Source: an uncultured Limosilactobacillus sp.
GTDB lineage: Bacteria > Bacillota > Bacilli > Lactobacillales > Lactobacillaceae
NCBI RefSeq assembly: GCF_934202705.1
Contig: NZ_CAKPYE010000008.1
Coordinates: 1 to 64,000 of the forward strand
DNA length: 64,000 bases
Direction: 5' to 3'
The translations under genes and the position numbers were made by a program. Position 1 is the stretch's first letter. Every line of letters begins with the position of its first letter. The notes below the pieces were generated by a model, which was given only the letters and a program-made list of their open reading frames with translations, was not told where the DNA came from and did no database searches. This document shows, in pieces, positions 25,759 to 34,374 of this stretch.

Positions 25759-26868
25759 TTGAAAGTAAAATTAAAAGATCTTGTAATTATATCTAACGAT
25801 AGGGAACAAGTTGAGAATGTTAACTTAAATAATTATGTTAGTACGGAAAATCTCCTAGCTAATAGGAATGGCGTAAAATTCCCTGCTAATAATATGCCAT
25901 CAGCTAAAACAGTTAGCACCTATAAAAAAGGAGATATTTTAGTATCAAATATAAGACCATATTTTAAGAAAATTTGGAAAGCTAAATTTAATGGCCCAAA
26001 ATCAAATGATGTAATTGCTTTTAGAACGAATAGTCCAAGATTAATGCAAGATTACTTATATGTACTTTTGCAGTCTGATAATTTTTTTGACTATGTAACT
26101 AGCACTGCTAAGGGTACTAAAATGCCTCGTGGTGATAAAAACGCAATAAGAAATTATACGTTTGAATTACCAAACTTAAATATTCAAAAGAAAATTGCTA
26201 ATACTATTTTGGTAATAGAAGAAAAAGTAAAATTGAATAATCAGATAAATGATAATTTACTTGAGTTAATTGATGTATATTTCTTAAAACTTTTAGATAA
26301 TTCAACACTCATTGAAAAAACTATTAATGACATTGGGAGTGTCGTTGGTGGTGGCACTCCTTCTAAGAAAAATAAAGATTATTGGAATGGTAGCATATCA
26401 TGGATTACCCCTAAAGATCTCTCTCAGAATCCATCCGTTTTTACTTCGCATGGTGAAAACTTTATTACAGAATTAGGATTATCTAAAGGGAGTGCAAAGT
26501 TACTACCATCACACACAATTTTATTCAGTTCTCGAGCACCCATCGGTTATATTTCAATTGCTAAAAATAATATATCTACAAATCAGGGCTTTAAATCTAT
26601 TATCCCTAATAAAAGATACTCATTTCAATTTATTTATGAGTTAATGAAACATGAGACACAAGCAATCATAAATGAGGCTAATGGTTCAACATTTAAGGAA
26701 ATATCAGGTAAAAGATTAAAGCAGCATATTGTTAAGGTCCCTCAAATAGAAAATATGGATAGATTCGATAAGCTAACATTACCGCTATTTAAACAAATAG
26801 AAAGTTTAGAAGAAGAAAATAGAAGTTTAGCAAAAATAAAAGAGCAATTACTAAACAAACTATTTTGA
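25759..26868 (+). CDS. hsdS: HsdS specificity subunit, intact (TRD1-b/TRD2-a)
   Basis: At 369 aa this is the only full two-domain HsdS in the window. TRD1-b is residues 1-150, conserved helix 1 (KVKLNNQINDNLLELIDVYF) residues about 155-175, TRD2-a (IGSVVGGGTPSKKNKDYW onward) residues 185-330, and the final helix ends EQLLNKLF. It sets the DNA sequence that HsdM methylates and HsdR cleaves. TTG start with AGGGTGA. The NDNL segment contains site C, so the C-terminal half can be swapped. Confidence 0.93.
   Translation: MKVKLKDLVIISNDREQVENVNLNNYVSTENLLANRNGVKFPANNMPSAKTVSTYKKGDILVSNIRPYFKKIWKAKFNGPKSNDVIAFRTNSPRLMQDYLYVLLQSDNFFDYVTSTAKGTKMPRGDKNAIRNYTFELPNLNIQKKIANTILVIEEKVKLNNQINDNLLELIDVYFLKLLDNSTLIEKTINDIGSVVGGGTPSKKNKDYWNGSISWITPKDLSQNPSVFTSHGENFITELGLSKGSAKLLPSHTILFSSRAPIGYISIAKNNISTNQGFKSIIPNKRYSFQFIYELMKHETQAIINEANGSTFKEISGKRLKQHIVKVPQIENMDRFDKLTLPLFKQIESLEEENRSLAKIKEQLLNKLF
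26246..26259 (+). other. Predicted recombination site C (forward)
   Basis: The 14-bp core inside the intact hsdS, followed by cttgagtt. It shares 25 bp leftward with sites A and B and 22 bp in total with the reverse sites a and b. Confidence 0.7.
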
Positions 26869-26920
26869 TTACTAAATTATCATTTATCCATCCAACCTAA
26901 AAGAAAGAGGTGATTAACCC

Positions 26921-29900
26921 ATGACAAGTTATTTTAATGAACAAGATGTTGAAGGAGTTGCTTTGCAATGCCTTGGTGATGTTGGTTATCAGGTGTATAA
27001 AAGTGCTAGTTATACGGGACCAAGCGTGATGATTGATGAAGAGCGAGATAATGATCATACTCAGGTTATCTTGAAAAAGAGACTAGCTAATGCTTTGCGA
27101 AAGATTAATCCCGGCTATAATGAGGAAATTTACAAAAACGCAGTTCACCAGTTTGAACGATTAGCAGAAAGTCCAGATATGATGCTCAATAATCATAAGC
27201 TTCATCAACTTATTATCGGTGGTGCTAAGGTGAAGACATCTGACAATGGTGAAGACAGGACGTTTACCCTGTACCCGATTGACTTTAATAATGTCCATAA
27301 TAATGATTTTATTGCGACTAACCAATTTACCGTCAAGCAAGGGGATCACGAGCGACGGCCAGATGTTACTCTCTTTATTAATGGCTTACCGTTAGTAACA
27401 TTTGAGTTAAAAAATCCTGCTAATGTCAACGTAGGCATTCAGCAAGCCTTTGCACAACTGTCTACTTATAAATCAGAAATTCCAGAGTATATGCAATACA
27501 ACGAAATTTTAATAATTTCGGATGGAACTAATGCCCGTGCTGGTTCACTAACTGCGGGGATTGATCGTTTTATGCGTTGGCGTGAGCCAAGAGACGTTCA
27601 AGTTGATGAGTCGATGATGGAGCTTGAAATCTTAATTAAGTATATGCTTCGACCAGCTGATTTATTGAATTTAATTCAGAACTTTATTTTATTTGAAACT
27701 GACGGCGACAAGACTATTAAGATTCTTGCAGCGTACCACCAGTATTATATGGTAAACAAGGCGGTAAAACGGACTGCTAAGACGTTGAAGAACCCTGATG
27801 ATGATCGAATTGGGGTCGTTTGGCATACCACTGGTTCAGGCAAGTCATTATCAATGGTCTTTTATTCAGGGATTGTTGCACGCAAGCTTGGGAACCCAAC
27901 AATCTTGGTAATTAATGACCGAAATGATTTAGATGATCAGTTATACGGCACTTTTGCCTCGGCTCATGAATACTTACAGCAAAATCCGGATCATGCTGAA
28001 TCTCGTGATGAAGTGCGCGAGTACATGAGTAAAAATTCTGGCGGGATTGTCTTTAGCACCATTCAAAAGTTTTCGCCTAGTTTTGAAGCTGGCGAAGAGC
28101 AGATGCCCGTATTAACTAATCGATCAAACGTTATTGTCATGGTTGATGAAGCTCACCGTTCACAGTATGGAATGGAAGCAAAATTTACTGATAATGGTAT
28201 TCGTTATGGCTATGCTAAATATTTACGGGAAGCCCTTCCCCATGCGTCATTTATTGGCTTTACTGGGACACCAATTAATAAGGCAGATAAATCGACAGTT
28301 GCAATGTTTGGTAATTATATTGATGTATACGACATTACCCAAGCAGTTAACGATCACGCGACAGTTCGAATCTATTATGAAAGTCACGTGTTCCCGCTAA
28401 AGCTAAAGAAAAATGCAATTGCGGAATATCAGAAGTTAATCAAAGAAGCGGGGATTAATGATGATCCTAACCTGCGAGAAAATGAGCGGCGTAATCGGGC
28501 TTTCACTCGCTTAGAAGCTCTTGCTGGTGCTAAGCCACGTTTAGAGAAGATTGCCCAACACTTCGTTCACCATTTTGAAGCTCGTCAAAAAGAAGAATTT
28601 GGGAAGTCAATGATTGTTGAAATGTCCCGTCGGAATGCAATTAAGCTCTATAATGAAATTATTAAGCTACGACCTGAATGGGCAAGTGATGATATTAATA
28701 AGGGTAAAATCAAGGTTATTATGACCTCTAATGCTTCTGATGGTCCAGAGTTTGCTAAATTTAAGACGAGCAAGCAGGATCGTTTTACGCTGCAAAAACG
28801 GATGAAGGATAATCATGACGAACTACAAATTGTGATTGTCGTTGATATGTGGTTGACTGGCTTTGATGTGCCTAGTATGAATACAATGTATATTGATAAA
28901 CCGATGCAGGGTCATAACTTAATTCAAGCAATTGCCCGGGTTAATCGGGTCTTCAAAAATAAGGATAGCGGCTTAATCGTTGACTATATCGGTATTGCCG
29001 ATGCCCTTAAATTTGCTTTGAACGTTTACTCGAAGGACGATCAAGGAAAAGTCGGCATCAATGTTGATCGGGCATTAATGTTGTTAAAAGAAAAGTACGA
29101 TATTGTTAAAGAGGACTTCTTATACGGAATTGATTACTCTGGCTATGATTCAGAAGATAAGGCAACTAGACAAAAGGCAGTTAATAAGGCAGTTAATGAA
29201 TTAGAAGCCGAGGACGATGAAACTAAGCAAAAATTCTTTGACGTTGTTACAGAATTGCAAAAAGCTTATGCCTTAGTATCAACTCAGCCCGAAGCCCAAG
29301 AATTAGGTGCTGAGATTGCCTTCTTTAAGATTGTAAAAGTATCGCTTACTAAACTTGATGCTACTGCTGAATATGATGGTAGCAATGGTGATCATCCCCA
29401 TTCAGCGGTGGATTATCGAATGCAACAGTTATTAGATCAATCAATTATTTCCGAACCGAATGTGGATATTTACCGCGATTTAGGACTAGAACGGCCAAAC
29501 TTGGATTTAATCTCTGATCAATTTTTGAAAAAAGTAAATGAGATTGAAGAAAAAGACGTTGCCGTTGCGTTACTTGAAAAGCTATTAAAAGGGCAAGTAA
29601 AGGCTTATCAGCGGACGAACATTGTAAAGGGTAAGAAGTTTGAAGAGCTACTACAAAAGTCGATTGACGATTACAATAAGCGGGGAATCACCAGTGAAAT
29701 CGTAATCCGTAAGCTGATTGATATGGCAAAGGAAATCAATAAGGAACAACAGGAAGGAAAGAATCTGGGCCTTTCTAAAGAAGAAGTTGCTTTCTATGAT
29801 GCCTTAGCCGATCATGAAAAAGCGGTTCAAGAATTAGGCGAGAAGAAACTACATTTAATTGCGGCAGAATTAGTTAAAACAGTTAAACAGCAGGCTGGTG

Positions 29901-30055
29901 TTGACTGGCAAAGACGGAGTAACGTTCGAGCAAAGATGCGGGTAGCTGTTAAACATTTATTACGTAAATATGGTTATCCACCTGACATTGCACCAGATGC
30001 CATTAAAACTGTAGTAAGTCAAGCAGAGCAAATGGCAACTAATGAAAATAATTAA
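26921..30055 (+). CDS. hsdR: Type I restriction endonuclease subunit HsdR
   Basis: This 1044-aa ATP-dependent translocase and nuclease has an N-terminal nuclease motif (RPDVTLF...FELKNP, residues about 145-167), Walker A TTGSGKS near residue 308, DEAH box VDEAHRS near residue 407, and TGFDVPSMNT with QAIARVNR as later helicase motifs. Length is normal for the family. ATG follows AAAGAGGTG, 52 bp after hsdS. The frame is intact, so cleavage should be functional. Confidence 0.95.
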   Translation: MTSYFNEQDVEGVALQCLGDVGYQVYKSASYTGPSVMIDEERDNDHTQVILKKRLANALRKINPGYNEEIYKNAVHQFERLAESPDMMLNNHKLHQLIIGGAKVKTSDNGEDRTFTLYPIDFNNVHNNDFIATNQFTVKQGDHERRPDVTLFINGLPLVTFELKNPANVNVGIQQAFAQLSTYKSEIPEYMQYNEILIISDGTNARAGSLTAGIDRFMRWREPRDVQVDESMMELEILIKYMLRPADLLNLIQNFILFETDGDKTIKILAAYHQYYMVNKAVKRTAKTLKNPDDDRIGVVWHTTGSGKSLSMVFYSGIVARKLGNPTILVINDRNDLDDQLYGTFASAHEYLQQNPDHAESRDEVREYMSKNSGGIVFSTIQKFSPSFEAGEEQMPVLTNRSNVIVMVDEAHRSQYGMEAKFTDNGIRYGYAKYLREALPHASFIGFTGTPINKADKSTVAMFGNYIDVYDITQAVNDHATVRIYYESHVFPLKLKKNAIAEYQKLIKEAGINDDPNLRENERRNRAFTRLEALAGAKPRLEKIAQHFVHHFEARQKEEFGKSMIVEMSRRNAIKLYNEIIKLRPEWASDDINKGKIKVIMTSNASDGPEFAKFKTSKQDRFTLQKRMKDNHDELQIVIVVDMWLTGFDVPSMNTMYIDKPMQGHNLIQAIARVNRVFKNKDSGLIVDYIGIADALKFALNVYSKDDQGKVGINVDRALMLLKEKYDIVKEDFLYGIDYSGYDSEDKATRQKAVNKAVNELEAEDDETKQKFFDVVTELQKAYALVSTQPEAQELGAEIAFFKIVKVSLTKLDATAEYDGSNGDHPHSAVDYRMQQLLDQSIISEPNVDIYRDLGLERPNLDLISDQFLKKVNEIEEKDVAVALLEKLLKGQVKAYQRTNIVKGKKFEELLQKSIDDYNKRGITSEIVIRKLIDMAKEINKEQQEGKNLGLSKEEVAFYDALADHEKAVQELGEKKLHLIAAELVKTVKQQAGVDWQRRSNVRAKMRVAVKHLLRKYGYPPDIAPDAIKTVVSQAEQMATNENN

Positions 30056-30084
30056 CTTGAATAATCCAGTAGTTGAAGCGATCC

Positions 30085-30270
30085 CTGTAGGTTGAACACT
30101 TTAATTAAGCAAATTTTTCTAAGGCAAGATTTCGGTTTTTAATCGGCACCTTGTCTTTTAATTTATGCTTGATTCAATCTTAACTGTAATGTTCAATCCA
30201 CTCTTTCACGGCTTGAAAAAGTTATTTGGACTTACGTTGCTCCCAGCCTAATTTGTTTAGAGCCTCTATA
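30085..30270 (-). pseudogene. Remnant of an IS3-family transposase 3' end
   Basis: On the minus strand, 30209 down to 30105 reads VKEWIEHYS, stop, D, stop, then IKHKLKDKVPIKNRNLALEK and FA-stop. This resembles the C-terminus of IS3-type transposase OrfB (WI.HYN.R...KLKG.SPV.YR). Two in-frame stops and loss of the rest show it is dead. The 297-bp gap 30056-30352 contains only this and a TATAAT (30315-30320) before mrr. Confidence 0.5.
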
Positions 30271-30352
30271 TAAAGTGCTGTTTACGATTATGAAAATTTT
30301 CTTTGCACATAAGTTATAATATATTTTAATTAAATATTTGGAGTAAAACGCA

Positions 30353-31273
30353 ATGAATAAAACTGACTATAAAAGAAGATCTGTTGAGAAAGCAATAGTT
30401 ATGGCTCTAAGAGATTTGGGTGGCTCAGCAAGTCGAAAAGTCATTAGAAAATCAATGGCTGACAACGGATACGATGGATTAACCTACGATCAAGTTTTCT
30501 ATACAAAACGAGGGAAAACAGGCACATATTCTCCTTTTATGTTTGACTTTAATTTTGGAATTAGAAACTTATATACAGTTGGCTATATTGAAAAACCAGA
30601 ACGTGGGAAAGATATTGTATTAACAAATCTCGGACAGAATAACAGTCTTAAAAGTTATCCAACAAAAGAGCAAGAACAAAGAATGGCTGAGTATTGGCAC
30701 AAAAAAGATCAAGAGCGAGCTGAAAGACATGCTTCCAAAGCCAAAATGGATATAAAAGAAAGTGAAGATGCCGCAACGGGGTCGGATGATCAAGAAGACA
30801 CTGATAATTTAGGATGGAAATCTCAATTATTAAATCAATTAATGAAATTTGATCCTGCAAAGTTTGAAAGTTTTTCACGGTTACTGATTTCAAAAATGGG
30901 AGTGACTATCGATAAAAAACGTGGGATTGTCCGATCTGGAGATCATGGTATTGATGGTTTTGGATACTTTACCTCTGATGAATTTCGAACCAGTCGTGTA
31001 GCAATTCAATGTAAAAGGTACACAACTGGTGCAGTTTCCGAACCTGAAATTGATAAATTTAAAGGGGTAATGGATAGCTTTAATGCTGAATATGGAATTT
31101 TCATTACTACTAATTACTTTACGCCACGGGCAAGATCTAAGGCGACGCAAGGTAATAACACCGTCACATTAATTGATGGGCAGGAATTAGCTGATCTTGT
31201 TGAAAAATATCAATTGCATATTACTCCTATCACCACATATGCATTAGATGATTATTATTTTGATTTAAAATAG
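30353..31273 (+). CDS. mrr: Mrr-type restriction endonuclease
   Basis: The 306-aa protein has an N-terminal winged-helix domain (Mrr_N-like, residues about 10-105), an acidic/charged linker (120-160), and a catalytic Mrr domain with FESFSRLLISKMG, GDHGIDGFG and VAIQCKRY (the D...QxK nuclease signature, residues about 178-225). Mrr enzymes cut methylated DNA in some hosts, which is relevant next to a type I methylase whose specificity may switch. ATG follows TTGGAG. Confidence 0.85.
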   Translation: MNKTDYKRRSVEKAIVMALRDLGGSASRKVIRKSMADNGYDGLTYDQVFYTKRGKTGTYSPFMFDFNFGIRNLYTVGYIEKPERGKDIVLTNLGQNNSLKSYPTKEQEQRMAEYWHKKDQERAERHASKAKMDIKESEDAATGSDDQEDTDNLGWKSQLLNQLMKFDPAKFESFSRLLISKMGVTIDKKRGIVRSGDHGIDGFGYFTSDEFRTSRVAIQCKRYTTGAVSEPEIDKFKGVMDSFNAEYGIFITTNYFTPRARSKATQGNNTVTLIDGQELADLVEKYQLHITPITTYALDDYYFDLK

Positions 31274-31633
31274 GGACTATTGGAAACAGACTATACAACA
31301 CTCAAACATCGAGAAGATGGTGTCATTAATCAAGATCCTCTGGGATTACAAAGGGTGTATGTTCAAGTGAAACGTTATGCATCTGACAACTCGGTGGGAT
31401 GACCTGAGATAGCTGGATTTAGTGGAGTAATTAAATTGAAACACGCTAATCGTGGTGTGTTTATTACAACTTCTACATTTACAAGCGGAGCTGTACAGGT
31501 AGCCAGAGATTTAGATATTACTTTAGTTGATAGAGAAATGCTAACAAACTTAATGGTGAAGTATGGTGTGGGTGGCGAAGTGAAAAAACAGTATCGTACT
31601 TACCGTATTAATGCTGATGACTTTATTGAATAA
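31274..31633 (+). pseudogene. mrr: Second mrr gene, 5'-truncated with premature stop
   Basis: Directly after the mrr stop and in the same frame, the DNA reads EDGVINQDPLGLQRVYVQVK (canonical Mrr catalytic motif), then RYASDNSVG, TGA, PEIAGFSGVIKLKHANRGVF and on to DDFIE-stop. The TGA replaces what is probably Arg (CGA) in the usual GRPEI motif. The N-terminal domain is missing. An in-frame TTG at 31436 could start a small C-terminal fragment, but it would lack the catalytic residues. Confidence 0.8.
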
Positions 31634-31699
31634 ATGTGATTAATTTAAAAATACCTTCCATTAATGAATAATTAGAGATCTTCTTTTTAAAGAAAGTGG

Positions 31700-33100
31700 G
31701 TGAATTTTATCCGATTTTATAGCATAAGTAATGGTCAACAAGATCAATTAAAAAATATGGTAAAAAAGGGTCTTCTTGCTTGTTTACCAGATGGAGAACG
31801 GTGGATGATTTTATCCCTTAGCCAGAGTAACAATTCTAAAAGCATTTATGTTTATCTTTATAATGCAGGTAATATTTACCCAATTAGAGTATCTGATCAT
31901 TCAACTTGGTTTCGATTTGTTGACACAGAGTATTTTAATATTAAAGTTGACTTAAAATGTGATATTCCATTAGTTGAACAAATAAAAGAACAGTTTGAAA
32001 TAGCAACTGCTCCAACGGTGAAGCTGGATCTTCCAGAATTTTTAATACTAGAAATGGTTTATTCAACCCATGAGGCTTATAATCCGATCGGTATTTTTAT
32101 TCGTGATAATGGAACTTTAACGATAGAAAGAACAAATGAGGGTAAACCAGTTGCGATAAATAATTCGAATGTTTATCAAATTTTTGAAAAGTTAATAAAA
32201 ATTAACTTGATTAAAGTTCATACAAATGGCTATTTATCAGTAACTCATAATGGGTTAGATATTTTACGCAAGTATAAACGACTAAGATTAAGATCTTGGC
32301 CAAAATCAATTAGAGAGTATGATTGGTGGTCAACTCTTCATCAAGTATATTTAATTATTGATTCTAAAGGGTCTCATAAAAGTTATAGTAAAAACGCTAA
32401 ACCAGATTATCATGAAGATTTAGATTATTATTACGAATTGTTTAATCTTAAAAAGAATACTTCTACTAAAAAAGAAGGTATTCAAGCTAAGAAAGAATCA
32501 CCTAAATTATGGAGAACTCAGCTTATTAATTGTCTAAAGGGCTCATTGCCTTATGGTTCAACCTTAGTTGCTATAACTTCTGTTACAAGAAAAAGAATTA
32601 TATATGTTCAAATTATGGCTGGTGATCTTTTATATATGGTATGTTTCAGTTCTGATAGGAAAGAATGTATGGAAGATAGCCCAAACATCTGCATCCTACC
32701 AGATAAAATTTCAAATTTAAAAAAGCATTTTACTAAAACATTCCCATTATATAATTTCAGGTATACAAAGGTAGATCAAAAATCACTTTTATGGCTTCGT
32801 TATTTGCAATTAATTAATGAATCAAAAAGAGAATATGTAATTAATTTGTCAAAGGAAAATGTGAATATAGAAGACCATAATCATATTTCTAGAGTCCTTC
32901 CAAAGCCAGAAGCTAAACGTTATCAATTAATGGTTAAATTATGTTGGGTTGATGAATTGAACAATTTGGTTAGTATCTCTGATATTGGTAAACAAATACT
33001 TGAAAATTATTCAAAAACAATTATCAATAAATCCATGTCTTGGAACTTGCAGATTCAAAGAATGAAACTAAAAACAATAGAGAATCTTTTGAATATATAG
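31700..33100 (+). CDS. Unrecognised 466-aa protein with two similar halves
   Basis: I do not recognise a family. The protein seems to be an internal duplication: residues about 15-75 (GLLACLPDGERWMILSLSQ) resemble about 275-335 (LKGSLPYGSTLVAITSVT), and each is followed by a helical region resembling a winged helix (FEKLIKINLIKVHTNGYLSV near 165; SISDIGKQILENY near 438). There is no signal peptide or TM helix. The start is GTG with AGAAAGTGG before it. It lies 12 bp before a DUF3841 gene inside a defence island, is AT-rich, and is probably co-transcribed with it. A defence role is inference from position. Confidence 0.7.
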   Translation: MNFIRFYSISNGQQDQLKNMVKKGLLACLPDGERWMILSLSQSNNSKSIYVYLYNAGNIYPIRVSDHSTWFRFVDTEYFNIKVDLKCDIPLVEQIKEQFEIATAPTVKLDLPEFLILEMVYSTHEAYNPIGIFIRDNGTLTIERTNEGKPVAINNSNVYQIFEKLIKINLIKVHTNGYLSVTHNGLDILRKYKRLRLRSWPKSIREYDWWSTLHQVYLIIDSKGSHKSYSKNAKPDYHEDLDYYYELFNLKKNTSTKKEGIQAKKESPKLWRTQLINCLKGSLPYGSTLVAITSVTRKRIIYVQIMAGDLLYMVCFSSDRKECMEDSPNICILPDKISNLKKHFTKTFPLYNFRYTKVDQKSLLWLRYLQLINESKREYVINLSKENVNIEDHNHISRVLPKPEAKRYQLMVKLCWVDELNNLVSISDIGKQILENYSKTIINKSMSWNLQIQRMKLKTIENLLNI

Positions 33101-33112
33101 GAGTTTTAATAA

Positions 33113-33718
33113 ATGATTGTATGGTCAATCCAACCTTATGAAGTCTATGAACAATTGCTTACTAAGGGCACTTTCATTTGTGATCCAGCTAAGTCTATAA
33201 ACTTGCAGAGTGATTTGGAATTCAATGTTCATGATTTTGAAAATGCCTATAATTGGATGATTAAACAAATGAATCGAAGAATTGGTAATCCTCCGAATGG
33301 TGTCACGTTACCTGTTTGGGTTTGGTATAAGTATAATTATTCGCATCGTCATCCAGATTTTCGGACATATCGCGACTATGATAATCAAGTTTGCTTAGAG
33401 TTGAATATTCCAGAGAATCAAATACTTTTAAGCGATTATGATAACTGGCACTTTGTTTTAAATGACTGGTATTTAAATGATGCTAAAAGTGATGAAGAAT
33501 GGCATAAGAAAGATGACTGGTTTGATAATTTGTCTCCGCTTAAACAAAAACGAGTGAAAGAAAGATCTTGGCAACGTATATTTGACGTGACACCAAGAAA
33601 AGGTGAATGGACACAAAATGGTGCTTTTGTTCAAGGATGCTGTTGGTATTTTAAGAAAGACCAAATTAGCCATGTTTGGTATTCAAAGAAGGGACAACGT
33701 TGTCAGCAGATTTTGTAA
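33113..33718 (+). CDS. DUF3841 domain protein
   Basis: This 201-aa soluble protein matches the DUF3841 pattern: MIVWSIQPYEVYEQLLTKG at the N-terminus, CDP, AYNWMIKQM, LPVWVWY, VCLELNIPENQILLSDYDNW and a closing SWQRIFD. Function is unknown; the family is met in varied contexts, including near mobile DNA. ATG with GGAGTTTTAA upstream. Paired with the preceding gene. Confidence 0.78.
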   Translation: MIVWSIQPYEVYEQLLTKGTFICDPAKSINLQSDLEFNVHDFENAYNWMIKQMNRRIGNPPNGVTLPVWVWYKYNYSHRHPDFRTYRDYDNQVCLELNIPENQILLSDYDNWHFVLNDWYLNDAKSDEEWHKKDDWFDNLSPLKQKRVKERSWQRIFDVTPRKGEWTQNGAFVQGCCWYFKKDQISHVWYSKKGQRCQQIL

Positions 33719-33745
33719 TTATTATGAGTGACTTGGCATTAATAA

Positions 33746-33790
33746 TAAAACCCTCATGTTGGAAGTGAACTCCAACATGAGGATTTTATT
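33746..33790. terminator. Bidirectional terminator closing the defence island
   Basis: The 12-bp stem CCTCATGTTGGA/TCCAACATGAGG is flanked by AAAA and TTTTATTTT, between convergent genes. Confidence 0.85.
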
Positions 33791-33851
33791 TTGTCGATTC
33801 ATGAAAACTAACAGAGATCATGATTGCCTGTCAATCGTTTAATCTCTTATC

Positions 33852-34247
33852 TTAATATACCAGCGGCGCCACTTTCTCCTGCAACCACTTAGCTGCCGCT
33901 TTGCTATCAATCCGCGTGAATGGTGCAGGGTGGATCAGTCGATCATCGACGTTAAAGAGTTTCAGTTGGCCCTTAACTTTAATTGGTTCAATCCAGTAGG
34001 AACCGCCTTTGGCAAATGACGCAATTTTCCATGCGTAGTAAACTCCTTTCGCATCTTCTCGTTGAATAATGTCATAAATTTTTGCCACGCACAGTGCATA
34101 ACCCGGCACGGTCCCGTGAATTTTCTTTGCAGTATTACAAATTAGCAGGTCACCGCGGTACGGGGTACTCCAGGTCCGATATTCTTCAATTTTTTGGCCT
34201 AACATGATGTCCAAAGCCGCATCGGGCCGAATCGATAAAGCTTTCAT
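33852..34247 (-). CDS. ASCH domain protein
   Basis: This 131-aa protein has the ASCH fold pattern: MKALSIRPDAALDIMLGQK, then EEYRTWSTPYRGDLLICNT. ASCH domains are predicted RNA-binding domains with roles in translation or nucleotide metabolism. ATG at 34247 follows GGGGAGAGACA; the frame opens further upstream at 34298 but without a ribosome binding site. Confidence 0.82.
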   Translation of the reverse strand: MKALSIRPDAALDIMLGQKIEEYRTWSTPYRGDLLICNTAKKIHGTVPGYALCVAKIYDIIQREDAKGVYYAWKIASFAKGGSYWIEPIKVKGQLKLFNVDDRLIHPAPFTRIDSKAAAKWLQEKVAPLVY

Positions 34248-34374
34248 TGTCTCTCCCCATTTGTCAGTTTTTAAATCATTATAACAAGTTTGCGTCATAT
34301 CATTACCTTTGTAATCGCTAACAATGTATAATAAAAGTGTCTATAAATGTTACCAAATAAGGGAGGCTGACAAA

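Larger units (their letters stand above)
21909..26259 (+). repeat. Tandem duplication: two 2163-bp units plus a 25-bp third start
   Basis: Unit 1 is 21909-24071 and unit 2 is 24072-26234; the first 25 bp recur at 26235-26259. The encoded products of both units are identical and I found no base difference wherever I compared lines. Each unit runs from one hsdS NDNL site to the next and contains an inverted hsdS 3' cassette, a recombinase gene and an hsdS 5' half. The 25-bp direct repeats (gaataatcag, then ataaatgataattta) mark exact unit borders. Confidence 0.93.

Noticed and set aside
31436..31633. Separate 65-aa ORF as a real gene
   Set aside because: It is the C-terminal part of the broken second mrr, downstream of its premature TGA and lacking the nuclease residues.
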